Shown: positions 15,639 to 22,843 of the stretch, piece after piece
How the letters are laid out: the number at the start of each line of letters is the position of its first letter
Position numbering within the stretch: position 1 is the first letter of the stretch
From: CAZVLE01 sp964627855
GTDB taxonomy: Bacteria; Bacillota; Dethiobacteria; DTU022
Assembly: GCA_964627855.1 (NCBI GenBank)
Contig: CAZVLE010000049.1
Span: 1-26,659 of the forward strand
Direction of reading: 5' to 3'
DNA: 26,659 nucleotides
The notes under the pieces: model-generated
Seen by the model: the letters and a program-made list of their open reading frames with translations, nothing else
Told to the model about the DNA's origin: nothing
Database searches by the model: none
Translations under genes and position numbers: made by a program

Positions 15639-16298
15639 TTAGTAAATAATCTGTTTAGATCCATCTTCATACCATTCAATAGCATGGGTATCCCTTTCAA
15701 TCATGCCGTCTGGTTTTCCCCTTGGGTAACCCAGTGCTATACTGCTGGCGAATTCCCAGGGGTATTCTACACCAAGCCGCTCATTCCATTCTGCTGCATA
15801 TTGGAAAAGCAGGCGGGCAAAGCTAATCCAGCATGTTCCCAATCCAAGGCTGTGAGCCGCTAAAATCATGTTTTGACCGGCTATCCCACAATCCAGGTCG
15901 GGGTTACTGATACCCCTTACATCCTTAAAAATAATTATTGCTGTCGGTGCATGGTGAAAAAGAAAAGTCCTTCCTATTGACAACCTGATGACTGCCCTGT
16001 ATGGAATTGGGTGGAGCGGCTCCGGTGGCTTGATTTCAGCCATCATGGCCGTGAGGTTCTTGCATATTTCGGCTACACTGGCAGTCATTTCGTCAAGCAT
16101 TTTACGATCCCGAATAACAACAAATTTCCACGGTTGACAATTGCCGTGCGACGGGGCAAAACGCCCAGCCTCAAGGACCCTTTTTACAAGCTCTTCAGGG
16201 ACCTGCTCTTCCTTAAAATAACGGATGCTGCGCCTTTCAAGGATTACCCTTTCAACCTGGTTCCATTCGCTGCTATTGCCCAGTTTAAACACCCCCAT
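15639..16298 (-). CDS. Nitroreductase-family FMN oxidoreductase
   Basis: The 219-residue protein has the FMN-binding opening RRSIRYFKEEQVP (22-34) and APSHGNCQPWKFVVI (48-62). The late AAHSLGLGTCWI and SIALGYPRGKPDG segments complete the nitroreductase fold, which is normally a homodimer with FMN at the interface. Family members transfer electrons between NAD(P)H or ferredoxin and varied acceptors, including enones and flavins. The adjoining ferredoxin gene, 11 bp downstream, suggests ferredoxin as partner. In this operon it may reoxidise the acyl-CoA dehydrogenase or reduce a CoA-ester intermediate, but neither is shown. Confidence 0.85.
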   Translation of the reverse strand: MGVFKLGNSSEWNQVERVILERRSIRYFKEEQVPEELVKRVLEAGRFAPSHGNCQPWKFVVIRDRKMLDEMTASVAEICKNLTAMMAEIKPPEPLHPIPYRAVIRLSIGRTFLFHHAPTAIIIFKDVRGISNPDLDCGIAGQNMILAAHSLGLGTCWISFARLLFQYAAEWNERLGVEYPWEFASSIALGYPRGKPDGMIERDTHAIEWYEDGSKQIIY

Positions 16299-16326
16299 TT
16301 GCTAATCTTCTAAGGGATCTCTTCAA

Positions 16327-17571
16327 TTAATGCGGTTTCTCCAGGATGTGAATCGCCATAGCTGCCTCACCGCCACCTGTAAAGGTCCCGCCGCCGTTTT
16401 CAGCAAGGGCAAGGCGCGGTCTGTTTACCTGGCGCTGTCCTGCCTCACCACGCAACTGTGTAACAAGTTCAAAAATCTGAGCTAAACCTGACGCTCCAAT
16501 GGGATGCCCTCTTGAAATCAGACCTCCACTTGTATTAATGGGCTTTATGCCTGTTAATGCTGTTGCCCCCAATTCGGCATATGGACCACCTTCTCCAGGT
16601 GGGCAAAACCGCAACCCTTCGGTAAGATAAAGCTCCCCAAAAGCAGTGGCATCATGTACTTCCGCCAGGCTGATATCTTCCGGACCAACTCCAGCTTTAT
16701 CGTAAGTCAGGTCAGAAGTCAGAGTGCATAGATCATTATCTCCGGCGTTTCGCTTCCCAGAATTTAGAACAGATGCACGGATCTGAACCGCTCTTTGCCT
16801 GGAATGCTTTTTCAAGAATTTTTCACTGCATACTATGGCAGCAGCTGCACCGTCACCGGCAGGAGCACACATTGCCCGGGTTAAGGGATATGCTACTTCG
16901 CGATCCTGCAGTACTTCATCTACAGTCATTGGGAAAGTATACTGAGCCAGGGGATTAAGAACGGCATTGTTATGCGCTTTTGAAGCAATAATAGCCAGTT
17001 GGTGCTGTGTAGTACCATATTTGTTCATATGCCATTTTGCTCCCGCAGCATAAAAATCCATAAATATTGACCGTTTCTTAATCTTTTCTCCTCCTGCTGG
17101 TTGATTATTTTCTTCTACCACAGTTTTTTGGGCATTGAGAAAGTATTCGAGGAGTTTCCCCATCTCTTCAGCATCCGTTCCGCCGAGGTTTTTAAAGCGG
17201 GTTTTAGGGTTCGGATCATACCCTTTTTCTACTCCTATCGCCAGTGTACAATCATAAAGACCTGCTTTCACTGCAGTCCAGGCTGAATGAAGAGCAGTAG
17301 ATCCTCCGGCACATGCATTCTCAACATTGGTGATCGGTATACCTTCAATACCATGAACTGAAAGGGCTATCTGACCGCGAATCGAATGCTGCCCGCTATG
17401 CATTCCCCAGTATGCATTCGAAAACCAGGCAGCCTCTATATCTGCCGGAGTTAGATCACAATCTTCAAATAATGCTTTGAGCCCCTGACCGGTAAGTTCC
17501 TTGATGGTCTTATCGGGATATTTCCCGAACTTGATCATACCTACACCATAGATATAAACATCTTCAGACAT
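16327..17571 (-). CDS. SCP2-type thiolase family protein
   Basis: Numbered from the ATG at 17571, the 414-residue protein has the nucleophilic cysteine C87 in VENACAGGS. H306 lies in AEVHDATAFGEL, the SCP2-thiolase HD motif, and H356 in GLISRGHPIGASG. The C-terminal CxG motif of classical thiolases is replaced by NGGGTFTGGGEAAM, as expected for this subgroup. The start is set by AGGAGG just before MSEDVYIYG; an ATG 21 bp upstream lies before this ribosome binding site and is rejected. It would cleave or form a C-C bond next to a 3-oxoacyl-CoA. Subgroup members often act on branched or aromatic substrates, or need a small DUF35 partner, which is not visible here. Confidence 0.87.
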   Translation of the reverse strand: MSEDVYIYGVGMIKFGKYPDKTIKELTGQGLKALFEDCDLTPADIEAAWFSNAYWGMHSGQHSIRGQIALSVHGIEGIPITNVENACAGGSTALHSAWTAVKAGLYDCTLAIGVEKGYDPNPKTRFKNLGGTDAEEMGKLLEYFLNAQKTVVEENNQPAGGEKIKKRSIFMDFYAAGAKWHMNKYGTTQHQLAIIASKAHNNAVLNPLAQYTFPMTVDEVLQDREVAYPLTRAMCAPAGDGAAAAIVCSEKFLKKHSRQRAVQIRASVLNSGKRNAGDNDLCTLTSDLTYDKAGVGPEDISLAEVHDATAFGELYLTEGLRFCPPGEGGPYAELGATALTGIKPINTSGGLISRGHPIGASGLAQIFELVTQLRGEAGQRQVNRPRLALAENGGGTFTGGGEAAMAIHILEKPH

Positions 17572-17613
17572 TTTTTCCTCCTGGCTAATCATTTAGCAAT
17601 CCTGCCTGTAAGA

Positions 17614-18876
17614 CTACTGCTGCCGTGGGTAGGTCAGCGACATGATCCCTCCACCTGTCCATTCCAGCATCTCGTTCATGCCATCCTCAATTAAAGTAGC
17701 CCTGGCATCTCTGAATAATTTTTCAGTAATATATTCCCTGGCCAAACCATTGGAACCAAGGATTTGAACTGCTTCGTCTGCCACCTCATATGCAGCCCGG
17801 GTGCAGGTTACCTTCGAAATAGCTCCATATTCAATTAACGGTATGGTCATCAGCTCAGTATCGTAGAAATTAGAAGTAGCCTGCATAGCCAACCGGGATA
17901 TCGCCCTGCTGGTTTCAATTTTGGAAAACATCCTGAATAGGCGCTGCTTAATCGAGGCATGCTCAATAATCGGTTTGCCACCCTGAACCCTGATTTTTGC
18001 ATATTCCAGGGCTTCTTCAAAAGCTGCTCTAGCCAAACCAGTTGCCAGCGACCCCATATTGGAATAAGCGTAGGCCCCAAAAACAGCCTGCGTAGGTATC
18101 AGGGCATCAACATCAACCAGTAGATAGTTTTCTGGAATCCTTACATCATCAAGATAGATTTCACCCTGGTTTAAATCTCGCTGACCGACTTTTTCCAGGG
18201 GTTTGCCACAGGTAACTCCATCCAGGTCTAGCGGACAAAAGAAGAAACTACCACCCTTAAGACCTTCTGAAGGATCTACGCCTCCACTGATAAAAGCATG
18301 AGTTGCAATAGAGCCACCGGAAATCCAGGCTGATTTTTGGCCTTTGAGAACCCATTCATTACCTTCAAGCCTGGCCTGAACATTTCTGCGAAACTGGGGA
18401 TTTCGGTAAAATTCCTCCCCCACTCTTGTCAAATTCGTTCCGTGATCAGGTTCAGTATTAGCCAGGCAGCCTCGAATGCTCCCATCTTTGCATTCACAGT
18501 ATGGTTTAACATATTTTTCTATAAGTTCTTCATTGCCGGCCCTAACCGCCATGCAAAAGGGGATTGCTGAAACACAGAGTTGAACAGCCAGACCGAAGCT
18601 ACCCCAGGCTAGTTCTTCGTTAACAATATGGAGCTGCAGTGGCGACAGCCCGCCGCCGCCAACTTCCGCCGGGAGTAAAACTGAATGGTAGCCCTGTTCA
18701 TAAGCTAAGCGCATAAACTCCCAGAAAGGAGAACCCTCGGCTATAGCTTCTTCAGCTGTCATGGCATCAAGTTCCCTGGAAATGGGGCGCATCACTTCTG
18801 CCGCAAATTCATGAGCGGCTTTTTTGAGGCTGAGATCTTCATCAGTCAGGTTTGGGTTTAAATCATAGTAACTCAT
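17614..18876 (-). CDS. Acyl-CoA dehydrogenase family protein
   Basis: The 420-residue protein has full acyl-CoA dehydrogenase architecture: a helical N-terminal domain, a beta domain with CLANTEPDHGTN (137-148) and KSAWISGG (181-188), and a C-terminal helical domain with QILGSNGLAREY (371-382) and RDARATLIEDG (389-399). The catalytic-base motif that normally reads Y-E-G-T reads E-D-G-M, putting D398 where glutamate is expected. Oxidation may thus be weakened or the substrate unusual. It uses FAD and presumably removes two electrons from the CoA ester made by the ligase encoded upstream. No electron-transfer flavoprotein genes are present nearby. AAAGGAG supports the ATG. Confidence 0.87.
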   Translation of the reverse strand: MSYYDLNPNLTDEDLSLKKAAHEFAAEVMRPISRELDAMTAEEAIAEGSPFWEFMRLAYEQGYHSVLLPAEVGGGGLSPLQLHIVNEELAWGSFGLAVQLCVSAIPFCMAVRAGNEELIEKYVKPYCECKDGSIRGCLANTEPDHGTNLTRVGEEFYRNPQFRRNVQARLEGNEWVLKGQKSAWISGGSIATHAFISGGVDPSEGLKGGSFFFCPLDLDGVTCGKPLEKVGQRDLNQGEIYLDDVRIPENYLLVDVDALIPTQAVFGAYAYSNMGSLATGLARAAFEEALEYAKIRVQGGKPIIEHASIKQRLFRMFSKIETSRAISRLAMQATSNFYDTELMTIPLIEYGAISKVTCTRAAYEVADEAVQILGSNGLAREYITEKLFRDARATLIEDGMNEMLEWTGGGIMSLTYPRQQ

Positions 18877-18929
18877 AAATATTCTCCTTTACTTGATGAT
18901 TTAACTTTATCATTAGCCTTCTATAAAGC

Positions 18930-20507
18930 TCAGCGTTTAAGCTCGTAACCAGTCGTTGTCAGATCCCATGTGTTATCAGTAACACCGCGCTGCTTCAATT
19001 TGTTCTTTTGAGCTCGCTGAGTCCCGGTTTTTTCTATTTTATCTGCAAACTCAATAAACCTAGGCACCATGAAATAGGCAAGTTTATTTTCACACCATTT
19101 AATAATGTCCAGTGGATCGATGGCTTTTCCCGGTTGCAGGACAATCATAGCCATCACTTCTTCTTCACCCAGTTCCGAAGCAACCCCGAAAACCGCCGCT
19201 TCGAGTACAGCGGGGTGTTGATTGATAACTTTTTCCACTTCCCAGGAAGAGATATTTTCACCTCTCCTGCGAATTGCCTCGCTCTGCCGGTCTACAAAAT
19301 AATAAAAGCAGTCCTGATCATAATAGACATAATCACCACTTAAGACCCAGCCGTCCTTATTTTTATTCGCTGACGCCTCTTCATCCTTGTAATAGGTAAC
19401 TCTATAGTTTTCCCCTTTTATTCTTGTCATTAGCTGGCCTGTTGTCCCCGGCTCTACCTCATTGCCGTCATCATCAACTACTTTAGCCTCGCACCAATCG
19501 GCCGGCTTCCCAATGGAGCCAACCCGTCCTTCCGAGTTTATAAGGGCACCAGCGCCATCCACGGCACCATAGCCTTCAATCAGGCGAACATCAAAACGCT
19601 GTTCAAAAGCCCGCCAGACTTCTCTTGGTGCAGCAGCACTGGCTATATATTTAACAGGGTTATTAGGATCATCTTCTTTTTCCGGTTGTTTGTAGAGGAT
19701 AGGAATCATCGCGCCAAGAAGCGAGGTCCAGGTTGCATTGTAACGGCGTGTATCATCCCAGAAGTTGGCAGCGCTGAATGATTTACCGAGAGCTACGGTT
19801 GCACCGACGTCAAAAGCCATCTGCACAGTCAGGGCCAGGGCATTGGCATGAAACAAAGGTAAACAGGTATAGACAACATCTTCCGCTTTATAACGAGAAG
19901 GTCTTTTCGCAAACATAGGTGATATGTGCGGAAAAACCACTCCCTTGGGAGGTCCAGTTGTTCCCGATGTGTAGAGAATAACGGCCATATCATCGGGTTT
20001 TAATGCTGCTTCAGGCAGATCAGTGGATTCACTCACTATTTCGCTAAATTTATCTAGTTTTGGCCCACGATCATAATCGGCAGGTAATTCTTCCGCCGCC
20101 AGGATTAAATTCTTAACCTTTTTAAGCCCTTCGAGAATATTTTTAACATTTGGCCACAGCTGTTCATCAACAATCAGTGTGCTTATGTCCGCATGATCAA
20201 TGATATATTTTAATCCCTCCCCTTTCAGCGCTGTATTGATCGGAACTAAAACTCCTCCCGTTTTAGCCAAAGCAAACCTTATCAACACGTAGTCAGGGTG
20301 GTTAGCTAAAAGCAAACCAACCTTATCTCCTTTTTCAACTCCAACATTAAGCAGGCCATTAGCGATACGGTTACTGCGAAGATCGGAATCCCGGTAACTT
20401 AATGATTCGTTTTGATATAGGATAAATGGCTTATCATTCCACTTATCTGCTTGCATCCTGATAAAATCACGCAATAACAGGTTTTTAGGCTCAGATTGGT
20501 TATTCAT
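18930..20507 (-). CDS. Acyl-CoA ligase (AMP-forming, CaiC-like)
   Basis: From the ATG at 20507 the product is 525 residues, a member of the ANL adenylating family. The phosphate loop YTSGTTGPPKG lies at 179-189. Later come IEGYGAVDGAG, the DGWVLSGDYVYYD adenine/ribose region, and RRRGENISSWEVE, the hinge before the C-terminal domain. The C-terminal TGTQRAQKNKL resembles crotonobetaine/carnitine-CoA ligases. It activates a carboxylate with ATP and CoA. An ATG 18 bp upstream is rejected because AAAAGGAGAAAGG, the ribosome binding site, lies between the two ATGs. It is the first gene of the ten-gene unit and has a leader with a promoter, structured element and overlapping terminator, so expression is probably decided before translation. 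The substrate is unknown. Confidence 0.88.
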   Translation of the reverse strand: MNNQSEPKNLLLRDFIRMQADKWNDKPFILYQNESLSYRDSDLRSNRIANGLLNVGVEKGDKVGLLLANHPDYVLIRFALAKTGGVLVPINTALKGEGLKYIIDHADISTLIVDEQLWPNVKNILEGLKKVKNLILAAEELPADYDRGPKLDKFSEIVSESTDLPEAALKPDDMAVILYTSGTTGPPKGVVFPHISPMFAKRPSRYKAEDVVYTCLPLFHANALALTVQMAFDVGATVALGKSFSAANFWDDTRRYNATWTSLLGAMIPILYKQPEKEDDPNNPVKYIASAAAPREVWRAFEQRFDVRLIEGYGAVDGAGALINSEGRVGSIGKPADWCEAKVVDDDGNEVEPGTTGQLMTRIKGENYRVTYYKDEEASANKNKDGWVLSGDYVYYDQDCFYYFVDRQSEAIRRRGENISSWEVEKVINQHPAVLEAAVFGVASELGEEEVMAMIVLQPGKAIDPLDIIKWCENKLAYFMVPRFIEFADKIEKTGTQRAQKNKLKQRGVTDNTWDLTTTGYELKR

Positions 20508-20539
20508 AACCTTTCTCCTTTTCAAATAATGTTAAGCAT

Positions 20540-20592
20540 AAAAAATAGCTTTATACCTCAGCCTGAAGATGCAAACCGAAAGTACCAAGCTA
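20540..20592 (-). terminator. Conditional intrinsic terminator in the CoA-ligase leader
   Basis: On the minus strand, UAGCUUGGUACUUU (20592-20579) pairs with GAGGUAUAAAGCUA (20559-20546). This gives 13 pairs of 14 positions, three of them G-U, around a 19-nt loop, followed at once by six U. Its first six bases are also the 3' strand of helix P1 of the preceding RNA element, so the two structures exclude each other. It ends about 32 nt before the ligase ATG. Confidence 0.75.
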
Positions 20593-20651
20593 GAATCTAT
20601 TTACTCCCTAAAATAAACCAGCCAGTCTATTTTTGGTAAATAAAGTAGCTT
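20587..20651 (-). ncRNA. Candidate riboswitch or antiterminator element, copy A
   Basis: This 65-nt element begins about 12 nt after the predicted transcript start. P1 is AAGCUA/UAGCUU, P2 is UAUUUAC/GUAAAUA, and P3 is AAUAGAC/GUUUAUU around the hexaloop UGGCUG. The P2/P3 internal loop has 4 nt on the 5' side and UUAGGGA on the 3' side. It aligns without gaps to the copy before the DASS transporter, with 47 of 65 bases identical and P3 pairs replaced by other pairs. P1 shares its 3' strand with the terminator that follows, so folding of the element should permit read-through into the ten-gene unit. The class and ligand are not recognised. A protein-binding antiterminator RNA is the main alternative. 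Confidence 0.7.
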
Positions 20652-20669
20652 TTATGGCTTTTATTTAGC

Positions 20670-20698
20670 ATTTTAACATTATTAGAAATATGGTGCAA
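20670..20698 (-). promoter_or_regulatory. Extended -10 promoter of the CoA-ligase operon
   Basis: On the minus strand TTGCAC is followed after 17 bp by TAAAAT, with TG-T directly before the -10. The predicted start near 20663 lies about 12 nt before the structured leader element. The layout matches the promoter at 22438-22466 almost exactly. Confidence 0.75.
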
Positions 20699-20707
20699 GA
20701 TGCAAAT

Positions 20708-20731
20708 AATTAATATTTTCACAATTAATAT
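20708..20731. repeat. Direct repeat AATTAATAT upstream of the CoA-ligase promoter
   Basis: AATTAATAT occurs at 20708-20716 and 20723-20731, a 15-bp period, starting 10 bp upstream of the -35 box. It could be an UP element or an activator site; the AT-rich composition makes chance possible. Confidence 0.35.
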
Positions 20732-20799
20732 CATCGTTGTTCCGGGCAATTAACCAGGAAGTAGTCAAATATTATATCTGTGGACAACCCATAGATTGT

Positions 20800-22224
20800 T
20801 TATACGATCCAAAAACCTCCCCAGATTGATGATATGAAATAACCGGCAACACAAAGTATTATCAGGGTCATGAGCATAGCCAATATGCCCCTGAGGGCCA
20901 TTTTTTTGACATTAATACCGTATCCGGCTGCCAGAGCAGGACCGCCTGAAGAAGAGGGCAAGACAAAGCCTGCATTGGCTGCTGCTGCAGCAATATATAT
21001 GAATGGAATTGGGTTAATACCCAGGCTCTGTGATGTGCTGATGACAATCGGTATAACTATTGCACATGCTGCCGTGTTGCTGGTAATGTTTGTCAACAGT
21101 ATTGCAACCGCACCAAAAACCGCCAGGCCCAGAAAGAGGCTGGTTACATAATTTGACATGAAATTCCCAAAGAGGAGACCCGCTCCGCTTAGATCTATTA
21201 TCTTGCCCAGGGCAATACCGCCAGCAAAAAGATATATAAGCCCCCACATTATTTTGGGTTGGGCATACTGCCACGTTAACAGGGGTTTACCTTTAACAGT
21301 TATGGCAAAGCATATTATACCGGCCAGTAAAAATATATAGGCAGGGTGCAGCAAAGGCAGCGTGGAAATATAGAAAGGGCGCAAAAATGTAAAAACAACG
21401 GTAATACTAAACAGGTAAAGGCATACTTTTTCTTCCCTGGTTATCGGGCCAAGCTCGAGATAACTATGTTTAATATATGCTGCTCCTTTTTCTACTTCAT
21501 TTATTTCAAAGGGGAAGGAAAGCAGGTAAGCAAGAAGCACTGATGATGTTAAAAGCATCAGAGGGAACATCCTGGTCACCCACACCCAGAACATAAACTC
21601 ATGACCACTTACCGTTTCTTCAACAAGCCGCATTGTAAGCAGATTCATGGCGCCACCCAGGGGCGTTCCAATGCCTCCGACACTGGTTCCCCAGGCAATT
21701 GCCAGTAAAATTCCTGTCGCAAATTCACTGGTCTCTATCCTGGCACCACTAATATTCAAATACCCCAACATTGCGACGGCAATAGGAATTAAAGTAGCTG
21801 CTACAACTGTATTTGGCAGTACAGCACTCATCATAATGGATAGGACAAACCAGAAAAATATCTGGCTCTTTACATTTACCCCACCCCTGAATAAGAACAG
21901 CAGGGCTAATCTTTTATCAAGGCCCCACCTCATCCAGGTAACAGTTAGAATACTTGCCCCCAGGAGCAGGATCACAATGTTGTCAGCATACGAAGGTAGT
22001 ATCTGCTCCATAGGGGCAAAATTAAAAAGCGCTATAATCGGTAAAGGCAAAAAGGAAGTAACCCCCATATGAACCGGACGGAAAATCCACCAGGCTGCCA
22101 TCCATAACAACAGCCCGAGGGCACCCCTTATTTCAAAAGTCCAGAGAGGTAATAACAGCATGGTTGTAAATAAGATAGGGCCAGCGAGCAAACTGATTAC
22201 ATGTAGGTGCTTATTATGCATCAT
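20800..22224 (-). CDS. DASS-family (SLC13/CitT-like) Na+/carboxylate transporter
   Basis: The 474-residue membrane protein has about eleven hydrophobic segments. It carries two DASS signature tripeptides in its two repeats: PNT at 137-139 (AVLPNTVVAATLIPIA) and SNT at 382-384 (TNITSNTAACAIVIPI). The first repeat also has GGIGTPLGGAMN (182-193). The family imports di- and tricarboxylates, sulfate or tartrate with Na+ or by exchange. The first helix follows a short basic N-terminus. The leader has its own extended -10 promoter, a copy of the 65-nt structured element and an overlapping terminator, the same control as the CoA-ligase operon that follows 293 bp downstream. It is therefore the likely uptake system for that pathway's substrate. 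Confidence 0.87.
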   Translation of the reverse strand: MMHNKHLHVISLLAGPILFTTMLLLPLWTFEIRGALGLLLWMAAWWIFRPVHMGVTSFLPLPIIALFNFAPMEQILPSYADNIVILLLGASILTVTWMRWGLDKRLALLFLFRGGVNVKSQIFFWFVLSIMMSAVLPNTVVAATLIPIAVAMLGYLNISGARIETSEFATGILLAIAWGTSVGGIGTPLGGAMNLLTMRLVEETVSGHEFMFWVWVTRMFPLMLLTSSVLLAYLLSFPFEINEVEKGAAYIKHSYLELGPITREEKVCLYLFSITVVFTFLRPFYISTLPLLHPAYIFLLAGIICFAITVKGKPLLTWQYAQPKIMWGLIYLFAGGIALGKIIDLSGAGLLFGNFMSNYVTSLFLGLAVFGAVAILLTNITSNTAACAIVIPIVISTSQSLGINPIPFIYIAAAAANAGFVLPSSSGGPALAAGYGINVKKMALRGILAMLMTLIILCVAGYFISSIWGGFWIV

Positions 22225-22327
22225 GCTTCAACCCCCAATACTGCCTGTGCTAATTATTGCGTGCAAATTAATATTAGTTATTAAATTAGCCGACTTTGAT
22301 TTTACTTACTGGCTATTAGTGATTAGG

Positions 22328-22362
22328 AAAATAAAAAAGCCAGCTTGATCACCAAGCTAGCT
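22328..22362 (-). terminator. Conditional intrinsic terminator in the DASS-transporter leader
   Basis: On the minus strand, AGCUAGCUUG pairs with CAAGCUGGCU (10 bp, one G-U) around the loop GUGAU, followed by UUUUUAUUUU. The 5' arm contains UAGCUU, the 3' strand of P1 of the preceding element. The U tract ends about 104 nt before the ATG, so without antitermination the gene would not be transcribed. Confidence 0.85.
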
Positions 22363-22418
22363 TATATTTACTCCCTGAGACAGACCCCGTAGTCTGTCAC
22401 CGGTAAATAGAATAGCTT
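22354..22418 (-). ncRNA. Candidate riboswitch or antiterminator element, copy B
   Basis: This 65-nt element starts about 13 nt after the predicted transcript start. P1 is AAGCUA/UAGCUU, P2 is UAUUUAC/GUAAAUA, and P3 is GACAGAC/GUCUGUC with hexaloop UACGGG. The P2/P3 internal loop has UCAGGGA on its 3' side. Relative to copy A, P3 pair 1 changes from A-U to G-C, pair 3 from U-A to C-G and pair 5 from G-U to G-C, so the helix is kept while its sequence changes. P1, P2 and the AGGGA loop are identical or nearly so in the two copies. The 3' strand of P1 is used again as the 5' arm of the terminator, which defines a switch in which the folded element gives read-through. Confidence 0.75.
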
Positions 22419-22437
22419 ATTTCAATAATTTTAAAGT

Positions 22438-22466
22438 ATTATAACAATGAAATAAAAATAGCGCAA
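22438..22466 (-). promoter_or_regulatory. Extended -10 promoter of the DASS transporter gene
   Basis: On the minus strand TTGCGC is followed after 17 bp by a perfect TATAAT preceded by TG-T. The predicted start is near 22431, about 13 nt before the structured element. Confidence 0.8.
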
Positions 22467-22843
22467 GTTATTTCTCAGCAATTCTTAAAAGGTTTTTAGA
22501 TAGCACAATCAGTTTGCTTTCACCTGCTTTTCTGAACCTTTTAAAAGATCAGTGAACTGGAAAACAAAAGTAACTAATGATTGCCTGTTAGTCAGAGGTA
22601 CTTTTTTTCTCAACAGTGATGCCCGGTTAGAAGCAGTTTATTTATAATAACTGGACCTGATCTGAAGAGGAAAATGTTTGCTGCTATTACCTGATAACCC
22701 AGGCCATGTAATTGAAATAGCTGATAACAGGCATTGCTCGACAGTTCATGTCAGAATTTAGTTTGCGGCTGCCCTGCTTCTTAGATGTCAACAAAAAAAT
22801 TTAAAAGCCAGGCTGTAAGCATCTTCTTAAAAGATAAGGTAGT
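22467..22843. other. Intergenic region between the cyclase gene and the DASS promoter
   Basis: This 377-bp gap has no recognisable gene. It contains a 10-bp inverted repeat, TTAAAAGGTT at 22485-22494 and AACCTTTTAA at 22535-22544, starting 19 bp upstream of the DASS -35 box. It also contains an AT-rich hairpin with T runs at 22566-22608 (AAAAGTA/TACTTTT plus ACTAA/TTAGT) that could terminate transcription on either strand. No strong terminator directly follows the cyclase stop; only an AGCCTGGCT segment followed by a T-rich tract is seen there. Confidence 0.5.

Noticed and set aside
20587..20651. Known riboswitch or T-box identity for the leader element
   Set aside because: I compared it from memory with T-box, TPP, SAM, glycine, cyclic-di-GMP, guanidine, fluoride and PTS antiterminator patterns and found no match to their conserved cores. 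The AGGGAG segment resembles a CsrA-type site, but it lies in an internal loop rather than a hairpin loop. A search against Rfam is still needed.
22566..22608. AT-rich hairpin with T runs in the 22467-22843 gap
   Set aside because: The stem is almost all A-T with a bulge and no gene end is close, so it is noted only in the intergenic entry.
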